Source of the DNA: Chrysopilus asiliformis
Taxonomy: Eukaryota > Arthropoda > Insecta > Diptera > Rhagionidae
DNA length: 64,000 bases
Direction of reading: 5' to 3'
Assembly: GCA_964034945.1 (NCBI GenBank)
Contig: OZ035963.1
Location: 42,121,090-42,185,089, forward strand
A model generated the notes under the pieces. The model was not told the origin of the DNA and did not search any database. It saw only the letters and a list, made by a program, of their open reading frames with translations. Every line of letters starts with the position of its first letter. Positions within the stretch are counted from its first letter, which is position 1. Position numbers and translations under genes: made by a program. Below are positions 20,452-30,398 of the stretch, piece by piece.

Positions 20452-20757
20452 GTTTTCCCCTAGTAGTGGTTGGTAGCTGCAAATAACTGTAATCAGTTTG
20501 CCTCATGTTAAGCTAATTTTCCTAACGGTACTCGACTTGTGTACACGCACTATCACCTCGCTTCGGTAGCAAATAGAAAAGTGATACTTCGAAATTTTTT
20601 TTTTCACTTTGTGTTTCGTTTAATTTGACCAGATTTTTCAAGAACCAACTCAGGTAAATATATTGATAATATTCGCGGAGCCTTCAGCATTCGACACTGA
20701 CAAGAAATTTTGCATGAAGTTTGCATTGTGTTACTAATAGCTGCCATATTGTAAAAC
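20452..20757. other. Spacer within the pogo-like element
   Basis: No recognised coding sequence. It lies between an inverted and a direct copy of the same repeat. Confidence 0.4.
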
Positions 20758-21138
20758 ATAACAAAAGCTATAATTGCCAATCTGGCAATCATTGGAGACC
20801 CGTATGGTGATATTCGTATCAAAATTCGAACAGTTGTACCAAAATTCCACTTTGAAGTCAAACTTTCCAATAAGATTTTTTAAAATTTATTCCAATCGGA
20901 TTTTGATGTATGGGAGTTTTATGTAGAATCATATTCTAAATAACTTTTGTTCTTGGACTTTTTTGATAAGATGCACCGTTTTCGAGATATTCACAAAAAC
21001 CGTTTTCGTTCGTATGGGGGGTACCCCCCCTAATGGTCCGTTTTTGCCCATTAACGAACTTAGCCTGGCATTTTACGAAAAACGAATCTGCGCAAAATTT
21101 CAAGTCTCTAGCTCAATCCGTGCGCCCGCAATCCGCGC

Positions 21139-21169
<31 letters not shown>

Positions 21170-21332
21170 GGACAGACAGACGGACAGACAGACGGACGGA
21201 CATGCAGAAATTAATTATTTTTATCATTCTAAACACACTGGTGTAATTCATTTTTATGTGTGATGACGGGATCTTGGCGTTACAAACGGTAAGGCAAAGT
21301 TAATATACCCTTTGGTTTCACCATACGGGTAT
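20758..21332 (+). repeat. GACAGACGG dispersed repeat, copy 5
   Basis: Full-length copy with minisatellite at about 21142-21200. Confidence 0.85.
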
Positions 21333-21380
21333 AAAAAGAGCATTCGGGGAATTGTGGACCACTTTTGTCGGGGAATTATG

Positions 21381-21817
21381 GACCACTCGATTCTTGACAT
21401 TTGACAAGCAAACTTCGTGTATTTGATGCATATAAGTGTTTTTTCATGCAAAAAACGCCTGTCTGTCTGTCTGTCTGTTCCTCTTTCACGCGAAAACGGC
21501 TGAACCGATTGACTTGAAATTTGGCATGAGTGTCTGTGGTAGTTCTGGTTCCAACATAGGCATACGGAAAAGTAGCGCGAGGGGTGGGGGGAGTAAGGGG
21601 AGGGGGTAAAGTGATTTCGAAACTTAGTTTTCCCTCTATGTTACTCTTTCGCGGGGAAACTACTGAACCGATTGGCCTGAAATTTGGCACCGATGTTCGT
21701 CGTGGGTCCAGCCCCAACATAGATCCATTAAAAAGTTTTTAAGTTCTTTCCGGTTTTCTTCGTATTCTAAAATTTAGACAAAAAGCTTAACCCGGCAACG
21801 ACGGGTATACAAGCTAG
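21381..21817 (+). mobile_element. Helitron-like element (3' end clear)
   Basis: The 3' end is a hairpin CCCGGCAACGACGGG (21791-21805), then TATACAAG and CTAG (21814-21817) before a T, the Helitron signature. The body contains GCCTGTCTGTCTG and CTGAACCGATTGACTTGAAATTTGG, repeated once in diverged form, as in many insect non-autonomous Helitrons. The 5' end near 21381 (TCTTGACATTTG) is a guess. Confidence 0.7.
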
Positions 21818-21827
21818 TTTCTAAATC

Positions 21828-22140
21828 GGCCGTTTTGACATCGCCAGAGGATGTAAATGACCTTCGTGAGAAGGCTGATATGAAGCGAAAGAGATTGGAG
21901 AGAAAAGGTGATAGACCATAATCGAAAAAGCAAAAAGATCGTGTCAAATCGAAGACATCACAGAAGAAATAACCATCTTCAACCTATTGTGAGGTGGAAG
22001 AATACATCGATTTCTGCATAATTTGTAAGAAAAATATGCCAAAAAAAATGAACCGCCGAAACACCATCCATTGCAACGTGTGCGATCGAGCTGTTCAATT
22101 GGGATGCTCCGGAATGACTGCAAGTCATTTTCATTGCAAT
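21828..22140 (+). pseudogene. pogo/jerky-type transposase C-terminal relic with PHD-like finger
   Basis: The frame includes SAVLTSPEDVNDLREKA, typical of the tail of DDE_1 transposases. After two stops there is a Cys/His cluster CIICKKN...HCNVCDRAVQLGCSG...HFHC, spaced like a PHD finger. The catalytic part is absent. It fits as residue of the TA-flanked element around it. Confidence 0.6.
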
Positions 22141-22177
22141 TTTTCACTTCATTTCACTTTGTCTGTTATATAATAAA

Positions 22178-22736
22178 CTAGGGGCTGTGCCCCGAACCGC
22201 TTCGCGGTTCATCCCCCACCCACAGGTCGGCCTTCGGCCTCCCTGTCCACGTCGGCCTTCGGCCTCGGATCATACGCGGCCTAATATCTTTATCAATACA
22301 ACGCATTGACAACATAAACTCTAAAACGAAACGAAAACATTTTTTGCGAATATCTCAAAAACGGTGCACCTTATCAAAAAAGTTCAAGAACAAAAGTTAT
22401 TTGAGATATGATTCTACATAAAACTCCCATACATCAAAATCCGATTGGAGTACATTTTCGTTAATTTCTCGACCCCAGCGCCACCTATCGGGTTTAAATT
22501 TTATCAACATTTTAATCTTTAAGTGTTATATATTGTGAATTTGCACAAAATCGGTCCATAAATACGAATTTTCGAAATTCAAACTCGACCCCAGCGCCAC
22601 CTACCGGGGTCTTTTGCAAACAAAAACCGATCGGAGCACCACATGAACATATGGTGTGAATATGAGGTGGATAGCTTCAGTGGTTCAGCCGTGATGATCA
22701 GACGAACATACGCACCAACGATTTTTTATATTAAGA
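22178..22736 (-). mobile_element. Complete non-autonomous Helitron, 559 bp
   Basis: Read on the minus strand: the 5' end is A|TCTTAATATAAAAAATCG (22736), the 3' end GCGAAGCGGTTCGGGGCACAGCCCC then CTAG|T (22178). The terminal hairpin and the A|T insertion site are both as expected for Helitrons. It carries CATCACGGCTGAACCACTGA near the 5' end and a fragment of the GACAGACGG repeat (22338-22455). A sister 3' end occurs at 36690-36770. Confidence 0.85.
22338..22455 (-). repeat. Fragment of GACAGACGG repeat inside a Helitron
   Basis: Matches the mid-body only (TTTGCGAATATCTCAAAAACGG to CATCAAAATCCGATTGG), with neither of the family's ends. Fragments without ends inside a Helitron suggest capture. 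Confidence 0.75.
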
Positions 22737-23636
22737 TATATGAATCAAAAAAAAAGTTTGTCTATCACATTTTTCCATTTTTAATCGATTTACAAAGTGG
22801 TCCACAATACCCCGAGATTTTTCAAAATCGCAAAAACGCCATTTTTGCACCAACTGATAAAACTTGTATAATTTAATACAATTTGACCGAACTGCTGTGA
22901 CCCAAAGAAAGGTTATTTATCGTACTACAAATTCAAGCTTTGAAATTTTCAGAAAAAGTTATTTTTTTGCGAGTTTTTAGCCAAAATGAAAATGCGGTCC
23001 AGAATACACCAGTCTCCCCTACAAAATGTACCTTGAAATCCATAATCAAAATCCTGTAAAAATAAACATATACAGAAATGTTTTCCACAACCATTTCAAT
23101 CTTTCATTTTATAAACCAAAAAAGGATCAGTGCAATAAATGTGTGTTGTATCGAGATAATCCAAATCCAAGCTTGCAAGAAAGAGCAGAATTTGATAAAC
23201 ACCAAAATGAGAAGCGAGCATCAAAGGTGCAGCGAGACATTGATCGCACAAACCGAAATTTTGATCATTGTGTAATTTCGTACGATCTCCAAAGTGTATT
23301 CAATTTACCTAAAGGTTTTGCGTCGATTTATTACTACAAAAGGAAATTAAATTTATTCAATCTACGAATCCTGCATGGTTCTTTGTGCCCTTACCAGGAT
23401 TACTAATCATTTCTTTAATCCTTGTCGGAAGGTGAGTTCAATTTTTTATCAAATGCGTGGAATGGTGCGAAACTTTCTTAACACACTGTAGATGGACAAC
23501 CCTCTCTAGTAGCCAATGGAGATAAAAAACCCGTTCGAACTTAGAGTCGACGAATTTTTCCGACTCCGAATCTTAAAATCTTTTCTGAAAATTGACCGAC
23601 TCCGACTCCTAGTCCTCGCCTTTGGCTCCACAGTCC

Positions 23637-24043
23637 TCAGATCTAGGCACATTTTTTATTAATGGGGGTCTTAGATTGGCCTAATATGTCGCTGTAAAAT
23701 TCGTGTAAAGCTTTGTTTGTGGTCGGCGGACACTCTGGGATATGAGCTGCATCTTATTTAATACATTGTTTCTCGCGAACAGTAGTCGTAGATAAATGAT
23801 TTTTACGTTAAAATTAAATTCCCTAAGCGTTTCAGCTTTGGAAAAAAAAAATAGAAAACTCCAGATAATTGCACGAAAGACTCTTTTACAACCGATCGAT
23901 TTCCATTAAATTTTTGATGTCAAAAACTAAAAAAGGGTCGTTTCTAACGGTTTTGGAGGTATAAATCGAAAACTGATCTATAGTTCGCTGAACCTGAATT
24001 TCTCGTTTTGTGCAATACCGTTAGCGTTGCCACTTTTGTGTAT
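23637..24043. other. No recognised feature
   Basis: Unique-looking sequence downstream of the receptor gene. I searched by eye for a final receptor exon ending in a TYhhhhhQF-like motif on the minus strand and did not see one. Confidence 0.4.
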
Positions 24044-25117
24044 TCAATGAGTATTAAAGGGGTTTAGTGAATCTATTCCTATTTCGTTCACTATAATACC
24101 TAATGTAGCTACTTTTTTAAAAACCAAATTAAAAACGTTTAATACCTTTTGTACAGTTGTGCTAGCACCATAAGACAGTAATCCCAGGATGAAACTAACT
24201 GGCATCAAGGTGTAAATAAGCATTGGAAGTGCATTAAGCGAGATAGCACCCTCGATACTCAAAAATAGCCAATATCCATTACATGTAAAATCCAAAAAGC
24301 ATTCCGTAATGATTGCAAGCAAAGACCAACCAAAGCACTCATTAATTGAATTCATTGTAGTCCAGATTCCTCCGTATATTTGCTTTAAAACTAGAATCTT
24401 TTCGTTGATCAAAATCATTTTGCCCTTGAATTTCGAACAGCTATACCCCCATTGAGAATTTCCTTTGTTGCTTAAGGTAAATAGTGTCAGATCGCTACGA
24501 TTCCATGCAATTTCCTCAAGTTTTTTATTAATGATATCTAGTCTTTGTGCAATTAGTCCACAATAGAGGATACATTGGACACACCGAATTCGAACAACAC
24601 TAATAGAAAATATAGAATACCAAAATGTTTGAATGTACGAATTGGTTAGCTGTAAGTACATGTTAACAAAAGAGATAGCGCTTAAAGTTATTACAATAAA
24701 AATCACTTTTTTTGTCAATGTCCAAATCAATTTATCATTATCAACGGTGTAAAACATTTTATTTCTCAACTGCTCATCGATTTCTTGTAACGCTTTAAAC
24801 ATTCCGCTTTGTAGAGAACGCGTAAAAAAGGCTTGGCAGAGTGTCACTAAATGGGCAACTAAATGTGCAATAAACACCACTCCGCCAACTAGTGCTGACA
24901 ATGAGTTTTCCTCCATTGTAATCGTTAGAAAAAACACTGACATGAACATGAGGGCAATGATAATAATGTTTAACACCTGATAGACACCTAATAAAAACGG
25001 ATAAAAACCAATTTCAGAAAATGGCGCTAGCCCAAAAATTTTGAATATGATCAGATAATTTTTCATACTACGAAAGATATTTTTTGTTTTTTGCATTTTT
25101 TGACTATTACAGTGCAA
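24044..25117 (-). CDS. Gustatory receptor (7tm_7), probably lacking its last exon
   Basis: 357 codons, rich in hydrophobic helices: about residues 45-70 (YQVLNIIIIALMFMSVFFLT), 75-98, 138-160, 165-195, 255-285 (ECFGWSLLAIITECFLDF), 290-320. The INECFGWSLL...YW region is characteristic of insect Gr proteins, seven-pass chemoreceptor channel subunits in sensory-neuron membranes. Most Gr proteins are 380-430 residues and end in TYhhhhhQF; here the frame ends with unrelated-looking text after LVFKK. A possible splice donor (AAA|GTAGCT) lies just there, so the last codons may be intron read-through and the true last exon missing or outside view. It is flanked on both sides by transposons. It could be a functional gene or a young pseudogene. 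Confidence 0.75.
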   Translation of the reverse strand: MHCNSQKMQKTKNIFRSMKNYLIIFKIFGLAPFSEIGFYPFLLGVYQVLNIIIIALMFMSVFFLTITMEENSLSALVGGVVFIAHLVAHLVTLCQAFFTRSLQSGMFKALQEIDEQLRNKMFYTVDNDKLIWTLTKKVIFIVITLSAISFVNMYLQLTNSYIQTFWYSIFSISVVRIRCVQCILYCGLIAQRLDIINKKLEEIAWNRSDLTLFTLSNKGNSQWGYSCSKFKGKMILINEKILVLKQIYGGIWTTMNSINECFGWSLLAIITECFLDFTCNGYWLFLSIEGAISLNALPMLIYTLMPVSFILGLLSYGASTTVQKVLNVFNLVFKKVATLGIIVNEIGIDSLNPFNTH

Positions 25118-25446
25118 TGTTATGAACAGAAGAGTTTAAACTACTAACTGATATTTTTTTTTTGACGCTGTATTATAAATAACTAAAATTTCCTAATGTC
25201 ATATGGTCGTTAATTATGGTAAGCGCGTTATCACAACAATTTTATCTTATCCAATTGACAGTCAATCACAACAATTAATCAAACAAAATAATATGATAAA
25301 ATGTATGTATCGACTTTATTCGAAACACTGGAGAAAGATATTTTGATAACAAAGTTCGTTTTTTTGGAGGAAAAATTATTTTTAAATACAAGAAAAACTA
25401 CAATCGTTAAATACCGTATATTCGAATGAAGGCAGACCGATTTTTG
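25118..25446. other. Upstream flank of the receptor gene
   Basis: AT-rich. It would contain the receptor promoter, but I cannot point to one. CAATTGACAGTCAATC lies near 25250-25265. Confidence 0.35.
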
Positions 25447-25822
25447 AGCTATAATATAATTGCCAATCTGGAAATTATTGAAAACCCGTATGGTGATATG
25501 GCATTGTTCGAATTTTAATTGAACGGCGAACAGTTGTATCAAAATTCCAATTTGAAGTGAAACTTTTCAATAAGATTTTTTAAAATTTATTCCAATCGGA
25601 TTTTAATGTATGGTAGTTTTATGTAGAATCATATCCTACATAACTTTTGTTCTTGGACTTTTTTGATAAAATGCACCATTTTTGAGATATTCGCAAAAAA
25701 CGTTTTCGTTCGTATGGGGTGTACCCCCCTAATGGTCCATTTTTGCCCATTAACGAACTTAGCCTTGCATTTTACGAAAAACCAATCTGCGTAAAATTTC
25801 AAGTCTCTAGCTCAATCCGTGT
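25447..25822 (+). repeat. GACAGACGG repeat, copy 6, 3'-truncated
   Basis: Left half only. It stops right at CTCAATCCGTG, just before the minisatellite, and lacks the right end. Confidence 0.8.
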
Positions 25823-26171
25823 ATATATAATCGGTGGTTCTAAGTAAGGCCATTTATGCGAAAAATTTTAACACTGCTGAAAATCATGAAGCGTACTGTC
25901 TCAAAAGACAACACGAGTTTTGGACATAATTGTTTCTTTATTCGGTGTAATAACACAATGCAATGTTTAATATGATTTCAGGAAATTAAAACAATAAAAA
26001 AATACGATTTAAATAGGCATTTTCAGTCACTCCATAAAATATCAATTGACCAAATTAATGTTTTTGATTTTATGAAATTATTTTTATTTTCCGATTGTAA
26101 TTCGGAAATTTCATATAAAAGTTTTTCATTGACAACACTTTTGTTTAACGATAAGTAAAACAATTAACATT
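25823..26171. other. No recognised feature
   Basis: AT-rich, no domain or repeat ends seen. Confidence 0.35.
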
Positions 26172-26674
26172 CAGGGTATTCACAGTCCTCTTTTAAATTG
26201 CGAGTAATTTTACCGCTCGGTAATTCAGTCAAATTTAACAGATTTTTACCGAGACGGTAACTTGGTTCATGTAAAAATGAATTACCGGATTCGGTAATTG
26301 TAGACATGCCTTGAGTCGTGTTTTCCGGCCCGGTTATTCGGTATCAAGAATCAACCGCGAGTGGCGCTAGTAATGTTTTTAGTTGTCAAATTTTCTCGCT
26401 GGTTTTTTGTTAATCTCATCGGACTGATGCAAATTTTTTCAATTTTGATAGCCGTTGCCACAATAGAAATTCAAAAGAATACATCAAACATGGATTTAAA
26501 GGTATGTGACATATTTTACAATCAAATTCGCAGTTCATGATTTGGTCACGTATCCAATAAAAGCGCTGTTCTCAAATCTGTGCTATGGGAGGTTCACAGC
26601 AGAATATTTTCAGTCTTTTAATATTACCGAAAACACCGAATACCGAAAATTAAAAGAGGACTGTGAATACCCTG
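26172..26674. mobile_element. 503-bp MITE with CAGGGTATTCACAG ends
   Basis: Inverted ends CAGGGTATTCACAGTCCTCT / AGAGGACTGTGAATACCCTG. A second copy is at 60292-60792 in a retrotransposon leader. The interior has GAGTGGCGCTAGTAATG and AAACATGGATTTAAAG|GTATGTGAC, which looks like a first coding exon (Met-Asp-Leu-Lys) with a splice donor, so it may be an internally deleted transposon that kept its promoter and exon 1. The target duplication is unclear. Confidence 0.75.
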
Positions 26675-26799
26675 AGTGTGTCAAACCCAAAAATAACGAA
26701 AAAGAGCTTTGAACAAAGTTTGAACTTGGCTCGGAGAGCAAGCCATATAAACAAGTAAATCGCTTGTCATCGGCAAGGATGTTAACTTAAAAGTAATTA

Positions 26800-27661
26800 C
26801 AGTGCAACCTTGTTAGTCCGGACCTCCAGTAATCTGAATTATTCAATAATTCGGACAAGCTAATTCATTGCATTATGCATATTGTAATCCGGATTTGAAC
26901 TATTTTGGTAATCCGGATTCACAGAATGACAGTAATTTTGTAGGTATTTCACACCCAATTTTAGAGCTATTTTGAGCCCACAGGGTGATTCTTCGGTAGG
27001 CATCTTTCATCCCTGTCTCTGGCATTGGTTATTCATGTGATTTCGAAGTATTTCAAAATGCCACCGAAAGATCACATAAAACATCGTCTCTGGCCGAGAA
27101 AACACCATTTTGGAAACTGGGCAGGGGAGATAGTGGTAAGACATTAGCTAGAGATTTCCAAGTGGAAACTTCAACCATATCGGACGTCAAAAAGAACAGA
27201 GGATCAATTAACAGAAGTATAGATAGAGGAATGGATCAATGGAAATAAAAACTTGCTGCCTCTAGAAGACATGTGTAACGAAGAAGAGTAAGGTCTTGAA
27301 GTGGTTGAAATGAGAGGTAGTATTAAACATGGAGTCGTCATGAACACCTTCAGTGTATGTCTACAATGGGCGGAAGAAAATCAAGCGGCATTACAAGACA
27401 CCCTTGCAATAAGGAGATTAAGGGAGTCTGCACTGATTTTACAAACTAGAAAAACTGTAAAACAAACTAATATTACTGAGTTTTTTAATAAACAGTTTTG
27501 TTTTTTATGATATCTTGTCTTCAACAATAAAATATATTTCTTGGATGTACTGGGAGTCTGTTTCGTAACTTTTACAGGAATATAATAAAGTTCTTCCGGA
27601 TATTTCGATAGTACGGATCACCTCCGTTTTAATTGATCCGAACTAACGAGTACATTAACTG
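26800..27661 (+). mobile_element. Tigger/pogo-like element, internally deleted
   Basis: 862 bp with TA on both sides (26798-26799, 27662-27663). Ends CAGTGCAACCTTGTTAGTCC and an imperfect inverse (GTTAGTTCGGATC class). Several TAATCCGGATT words lie near the left end. Confidence 0.75.
27058..27510 (+). pseudogene. Tigger-like transposase remnant
   Basis: The start (ATGCCACCGAAAG) and a CENP-B-type helix-turn-helix piece (GDSGKTLARDFQVETSTISD) are followed by frame breaks, then a jerky/Tigger-like tail (TLAIRRLRESALILQTRKTV KQTNITEFF, split here). The whole DDE nuclease part is deleted. Confidence 0.65.
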
Positions 27662-27663
27662 TA

Positions 27664-27827
27664 CATTGTTTTAGAGTAATTTGAGCCCTTTGAAAGACAT
27701 ATAGTACTTTAATCGAAATCTACAGTATTTTTTCTCCCGACACGGAAAACTGCAGACTTTGAAATCCTTGTACGGAAACAAAATAATATTTCTAGATTTT
27801 CAATTTTGTTGCCCAGTTTCTAGTCCA
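27664..27827. other. Spacer before the large inverted repeat
   Basis: No gene seen. It ends in TTTCTAGTCCA immediately before a Helitron-like TCTATATATTTAAAA start. Confidence 0.35.
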
Positions 27828-28070
27828 TCTATATATTTAAAAGGCAAAGCGATTTTGTATGGATTTCTTTCCGCAGAGCTCCAGCGGCTCCAATTTATTT
27901 TTTTTTGGAAAATATCATACAGCAAAATAAAACGATATCGAAAATTTCTGAACAGCACGTGACTTTGTTATACAACAAAAGGATAATCAAAATCAAAATC
28001 GGAGCCGCTGGAGCTCTGCGGAAAGAAATCCAAACAAAATCGCTTTGCCTTTTAAATATATAGATTCGTG
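27828..28070. repeat. Small inverted repeat at the outer edge of the large palindrome
   Basis: TCTATATATTTAAAAGGCAA...GCTCCAGCGGCTCC (27828-27892) is repeated in inverse at 27999-28070. Between them is one unit of the 70-bp repeat type (GGAAAATATCATACAGCAAA, GAACAGCACGTGACTTTGTT). Confidence 0.75.
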
Positions 28071-28519
28071 ATCAGCGACCCCGAAAACCCCCTAATGACA
28101 TTTTTTCCCGGAAAAATGGGAAAAAGGATATTTGCATTATCCTTACAGGACCTTCCGTTTTGAATTTTGAAAATCTAACACCGGATTCGTGATCAGCGAC
28201 CCCAAAAATCCCCGAGTGGTACTTTTCTGCCTGCTTTTGAGCAGGATTCATGGCGAAAATCACGGTTTAAAACACCCAAACCCCCTTTACCCCCCGTTCA
28301 CTCCATTAGCGGTAAAATTTCTAAAAATCTCGCCATAGTGAGCGCCTACGCGATGGTTGGGACATATTCTGAAAGTTTCAAGTCTATCTTCAGGGGTTTG
28401 GGCTAGCGTCAGGTATATAGAGAAGATGATTTTCACTTTTTCCAATAAAAGTCGATGCGTAACAGATATTTTTAATTTTACGTTTAAAAAACTCAATTTC
28501 AACAAAAAAATAAAAATAA

Positions 28520-28592
28520 AAATATGTTGCCACCGCTCAGAATTGAATCCGTACCTGGCGCGATGTAGTTTACACTTATTCAGTAGTAAGAA
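28520..28592 (-). repeat. tRNA-like SINE-type segment, left arm 1
   Basis: Minus strand reads GCGCCAGGTACGGATTCAATTCTGAGC, with a degenerate B-box. Mirror copy at about 34204-34276. Confidence 0.5.
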
Positions 28593-28625
28593 TATAAATT
28601 TGCAAGATAAATTAAGTAATAAAAC

Positions 28626-29172
28626 ATAACAAAAGCTATAATTGCCAATCTCGCAATTATTGAAAACCCGTACGGTGATTTAAGTGAACGGCGAACCGTT
28701 ATATCAAAATTCCACTTTGAAGTCAAATTTTTCAATAAGAATTTTTAAAATTTATTCCAATCGGATTTTGATGTTTGGGAGTTTTATGTAGAATCATATC
28801 CTAAATAACTTGTGTTCTTGCACTTTTTTAATAAGATGCACCGTTTTTGAGATATTCGCAAAAAACTTTTTCGTTCGTATGAGGGTACCCCCCCCTAATG
28901 GTCCATTTGTGCCCATTAACGAACTTAGCCTCGCTTTTTACGGAAAAAGGATCTGCACAAAATTTCAAGTCTCTAGCTCAATCCGTGCGCCCGCAATCCG
29001 CGCTACAGACGGACGGACGGACGGGCGGACAGACGGACGGACGGACATGCGAAAATCAATTTTTTTATTCTAAACACACTGGTATAATTCATTTTTTGTG
29101 TAATGACGGGATCTTGGCGTTACAAACGGTAAGGCAAAGTTAGTATATCCTTTGGTTTCACCATACGGGTAT
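28626..29172 (+). repeat. GACAGACGG dispersed repeat, copy 7 (left arm)
   Basis: Full-length with a shorter, GGACGGACG-rich minisatellite (29006-29047). Flanks AAAAC at the left and AAAAAC at the right. Confidence 0.85.
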
Positions 29173-29334
29173 AAAAACAGGCAGTCATTGGGGACCAACA
29201 GAAGTGTAAACAATAATATTTGTAAGGTAATTTTGTCGTGTATTTATGCCTATATATTTTTTAACCTGAAATTTTGAAAATATATGCTAATAAGCAGTAA
29301 ATTTCAAATAAAAGTCAATATGCATATTAAGGTT

Positions 29335-29500
29335 TGAATTCCTGAGCAGCACATGATTTTCTTATACAACAAATAGCTAGAGATATTTAATTCTTTCTGT
29401 ATAAGAATGCCACGTGCTATTCAGAAATTTTCTGTGTAATTTTATTTTGCTCTATACAGTCTTCAAAAAAAATCGATTTTTTTTGTATAAAAAAATCAAA
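29335..29500 (-). repeat. 70-bp-type repeat units in left arm
   Basis: GAGCAGCACATGATTTTCTTATACAA and ATTCAGAAATTTTCTGTGTAATTTTATTTTG-type text, related to the hAT element's arm repeats. Mirror at about 33296-33461. Confidence 0.7.
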
Positions 29501-30167
29501 TGAAAACAAATCAGCATTCTTAACCCATTTATTCGCCACCCGGTAAGAATTCTTACCACAACTTTGAATGTTCATCAAAGCTCATTAAATTACTTTTTCT
29601 TTGATTGGGTAATTGGATTGGATTTTCCCATTTTTGGCCACAAAACAGACAAAAACCCTCCCAGAAACGTAAAAATACTCGTTTCTCGCCATTGGTAAGA
29701 ATTCGTACTACAAAACCTTTTTTCATATTTTTGTTTATTTTTTCGAAGAATGTACCGCAAAGCGGTAAGGGGTTGAGCCCTTAGATCATTTTTATTCCAA
29801 AATCAATAAAAATTTTCACGTTTTTCTGGAAAAAATACCACATATTGAGCATATCAGAGTATTGGCTATTTGCCGTGGTTAAGAATTTTTACCACAATTT
29901 TCCGGAAAACTGTGGGTCGGAAAATTCTGAAACTTTTTGAAAGTCATATTCGACCTAAAAGTAGCTTCCACACAAATTTTGATGGAAAAATTCCCACGCG
30001 TCTAAGAGCGGCGAAAAATGGGTTAAGCTGTTAAATTAGCATGTCGGTGACGCGAACTCAAGGTTTAACCCATCCAAAAATCGCACAACGCGCCTAAAGA
30101 AGTATAATATAAAAAAAATAAATAATTTAAGGTCAAAAAAAAAATTTAAAAAAAAAACATTTTGTCA

Positions 30168-30240
30168 CCACTCGGAATCGAACCCGCACATCTGGCGCAT
30201 TGTAGTCTAACACTTATTCAGGAGTAAAAATGTAAACTTA
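30168..30240 (-). repeat. tRNA-like SINE-type segment, left arm 2
   Basis: Minus strand contains a perfect B-box GGTTCGATTCC within GTGCGGGTTCGATTCCGAGTGG. Mirror copy at about 32556-32628. Confidence 0.6.
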
Positions 30241-30319
30241 AAGATAAATTAAGTAATAAAATATTAAAAAAAGTAAATAAATCAACAAAAAAGAATTTGA
30301 AAAGAAAAAAAAAACAATT

Positions 30320-30398
30320 TTGTCACCGATAAGAATTGAACCCGGTGCTCGGCGCATGGTAGTCCAACTTCTAACTCACTGCGCTGATCAGACAGTAC
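30320..30398 (-). repeat. tRNA-like SINE-type segment, left arm 3
   Basis: Minus strand has AGCGCAGTGAGTTAGAAG (A-box-like), ACTACCATGCGCCGAGC and GGGTTCAATTC (B-box-like) in tRNA order. Mirror at about 32398-32476. Confidence 0.65.

Larger units (their letters stand above)
19822..23019. mobile_element. pogo-like transposon with TA duplication, itself riddled with insertions
   Basis: Ends GGGGAGACTGGGGTATTCTG and inverse (22996-23019), one mismatch in 24. TA flanks at 19820-19821 and 23020-23021. Removing the element with one TA keeps the host gene in frame (Lys-Met-Tyr-Lys-Met-Tyr). Repeated GGGGAATT(G/A)TGGACCA words lie near the left end and at 21350-21390. A pogo/jerky-type C-terminal relic with a PHD-like finger lies at 21828-22140. 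Confidence 0.85.
18799..23405 (+). pseudogene. Spliced transposon gene of DUF7869-like family, broken
   Basis: Inferred exons are 18799-18818, 18872-18942, 19004-19129 and 19196-19819, with GT-AG introns of 50-70 bp, then continuation at 23022-23405. Junction frames agree and yield the acidic DPDY-type start (SFRDPDYQPTAQL), a basic segment (RKKRNRQRKTELWKANVRK) and a Cys-rich segment (CKHTCFFCC). The text after the insertion (YKPKKDQCNKC, CVISYDLQSVFNLPKG) matches a widespread insect transposon protein family I associate with DUF7869. Its biochemical role is unproven. Defects are a frameshift in a T run near 19575, the 3.2-kb insertion at 19822, and loss of everything after about 23400 except the terminal repeat. 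Confidence 0.65.
2054..23488. mobile_element. Two-gene DNA transposon with 28-bp TIRs and TA duplication
   Basis: The left end at 2054-2081 starts CAGTGTGTTAAGAAAGTTTC. Its exact reverse complement over 28 bases lies at 23461-23488. Both are flanked by TA (2052-2053 and 23489-23490). Between the ends, after subtracting later insertions, are a minus-strand SWIM-finger gene (tail at 2399-2886, head at 17855-18000) and a plus-strand spliced gene of a transposon-associated DUF7869-like family (18799-23405). The two diverge from a shared region at about 18000-18800. The TA duplication suggests Tc1/mariner-like target choice, but neither product looks like a standard Tc1/mariner transposase. The element is dead: both genes are interrupted and the plus-strand gene lacks its C-terminal part. 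Confidence 0.8.
1894..23636. mobile_element. Possible hAT-like relic forming the outermost layer
   Basis: The left side begins CAGGGCTGTGGAGTCGG (1894-1910), followed by GACTCCGGCTCC-type repeats. The right side (about 23560-23636) has ACTCCGACTCC repeats and ends in an imperfect inverse, GGCTCCACAGTCCTC. Such 'ctgtggagtcgg' ends are familiar from hAT-type elements. The flanks 1894-2051 and 23491-23636 become adjacent once the TA transposon between them is ignored. I could not find a convincing 8-bp duplication, so this is an inference from similar ends only. Confidence 0.3.

Noticed and set aside
23637..24043. Last exon of the gustatory receptor
   Set aside because: I checked the minus strand for a TYhhhhhQF-like ending after a splice acceptor and found none.
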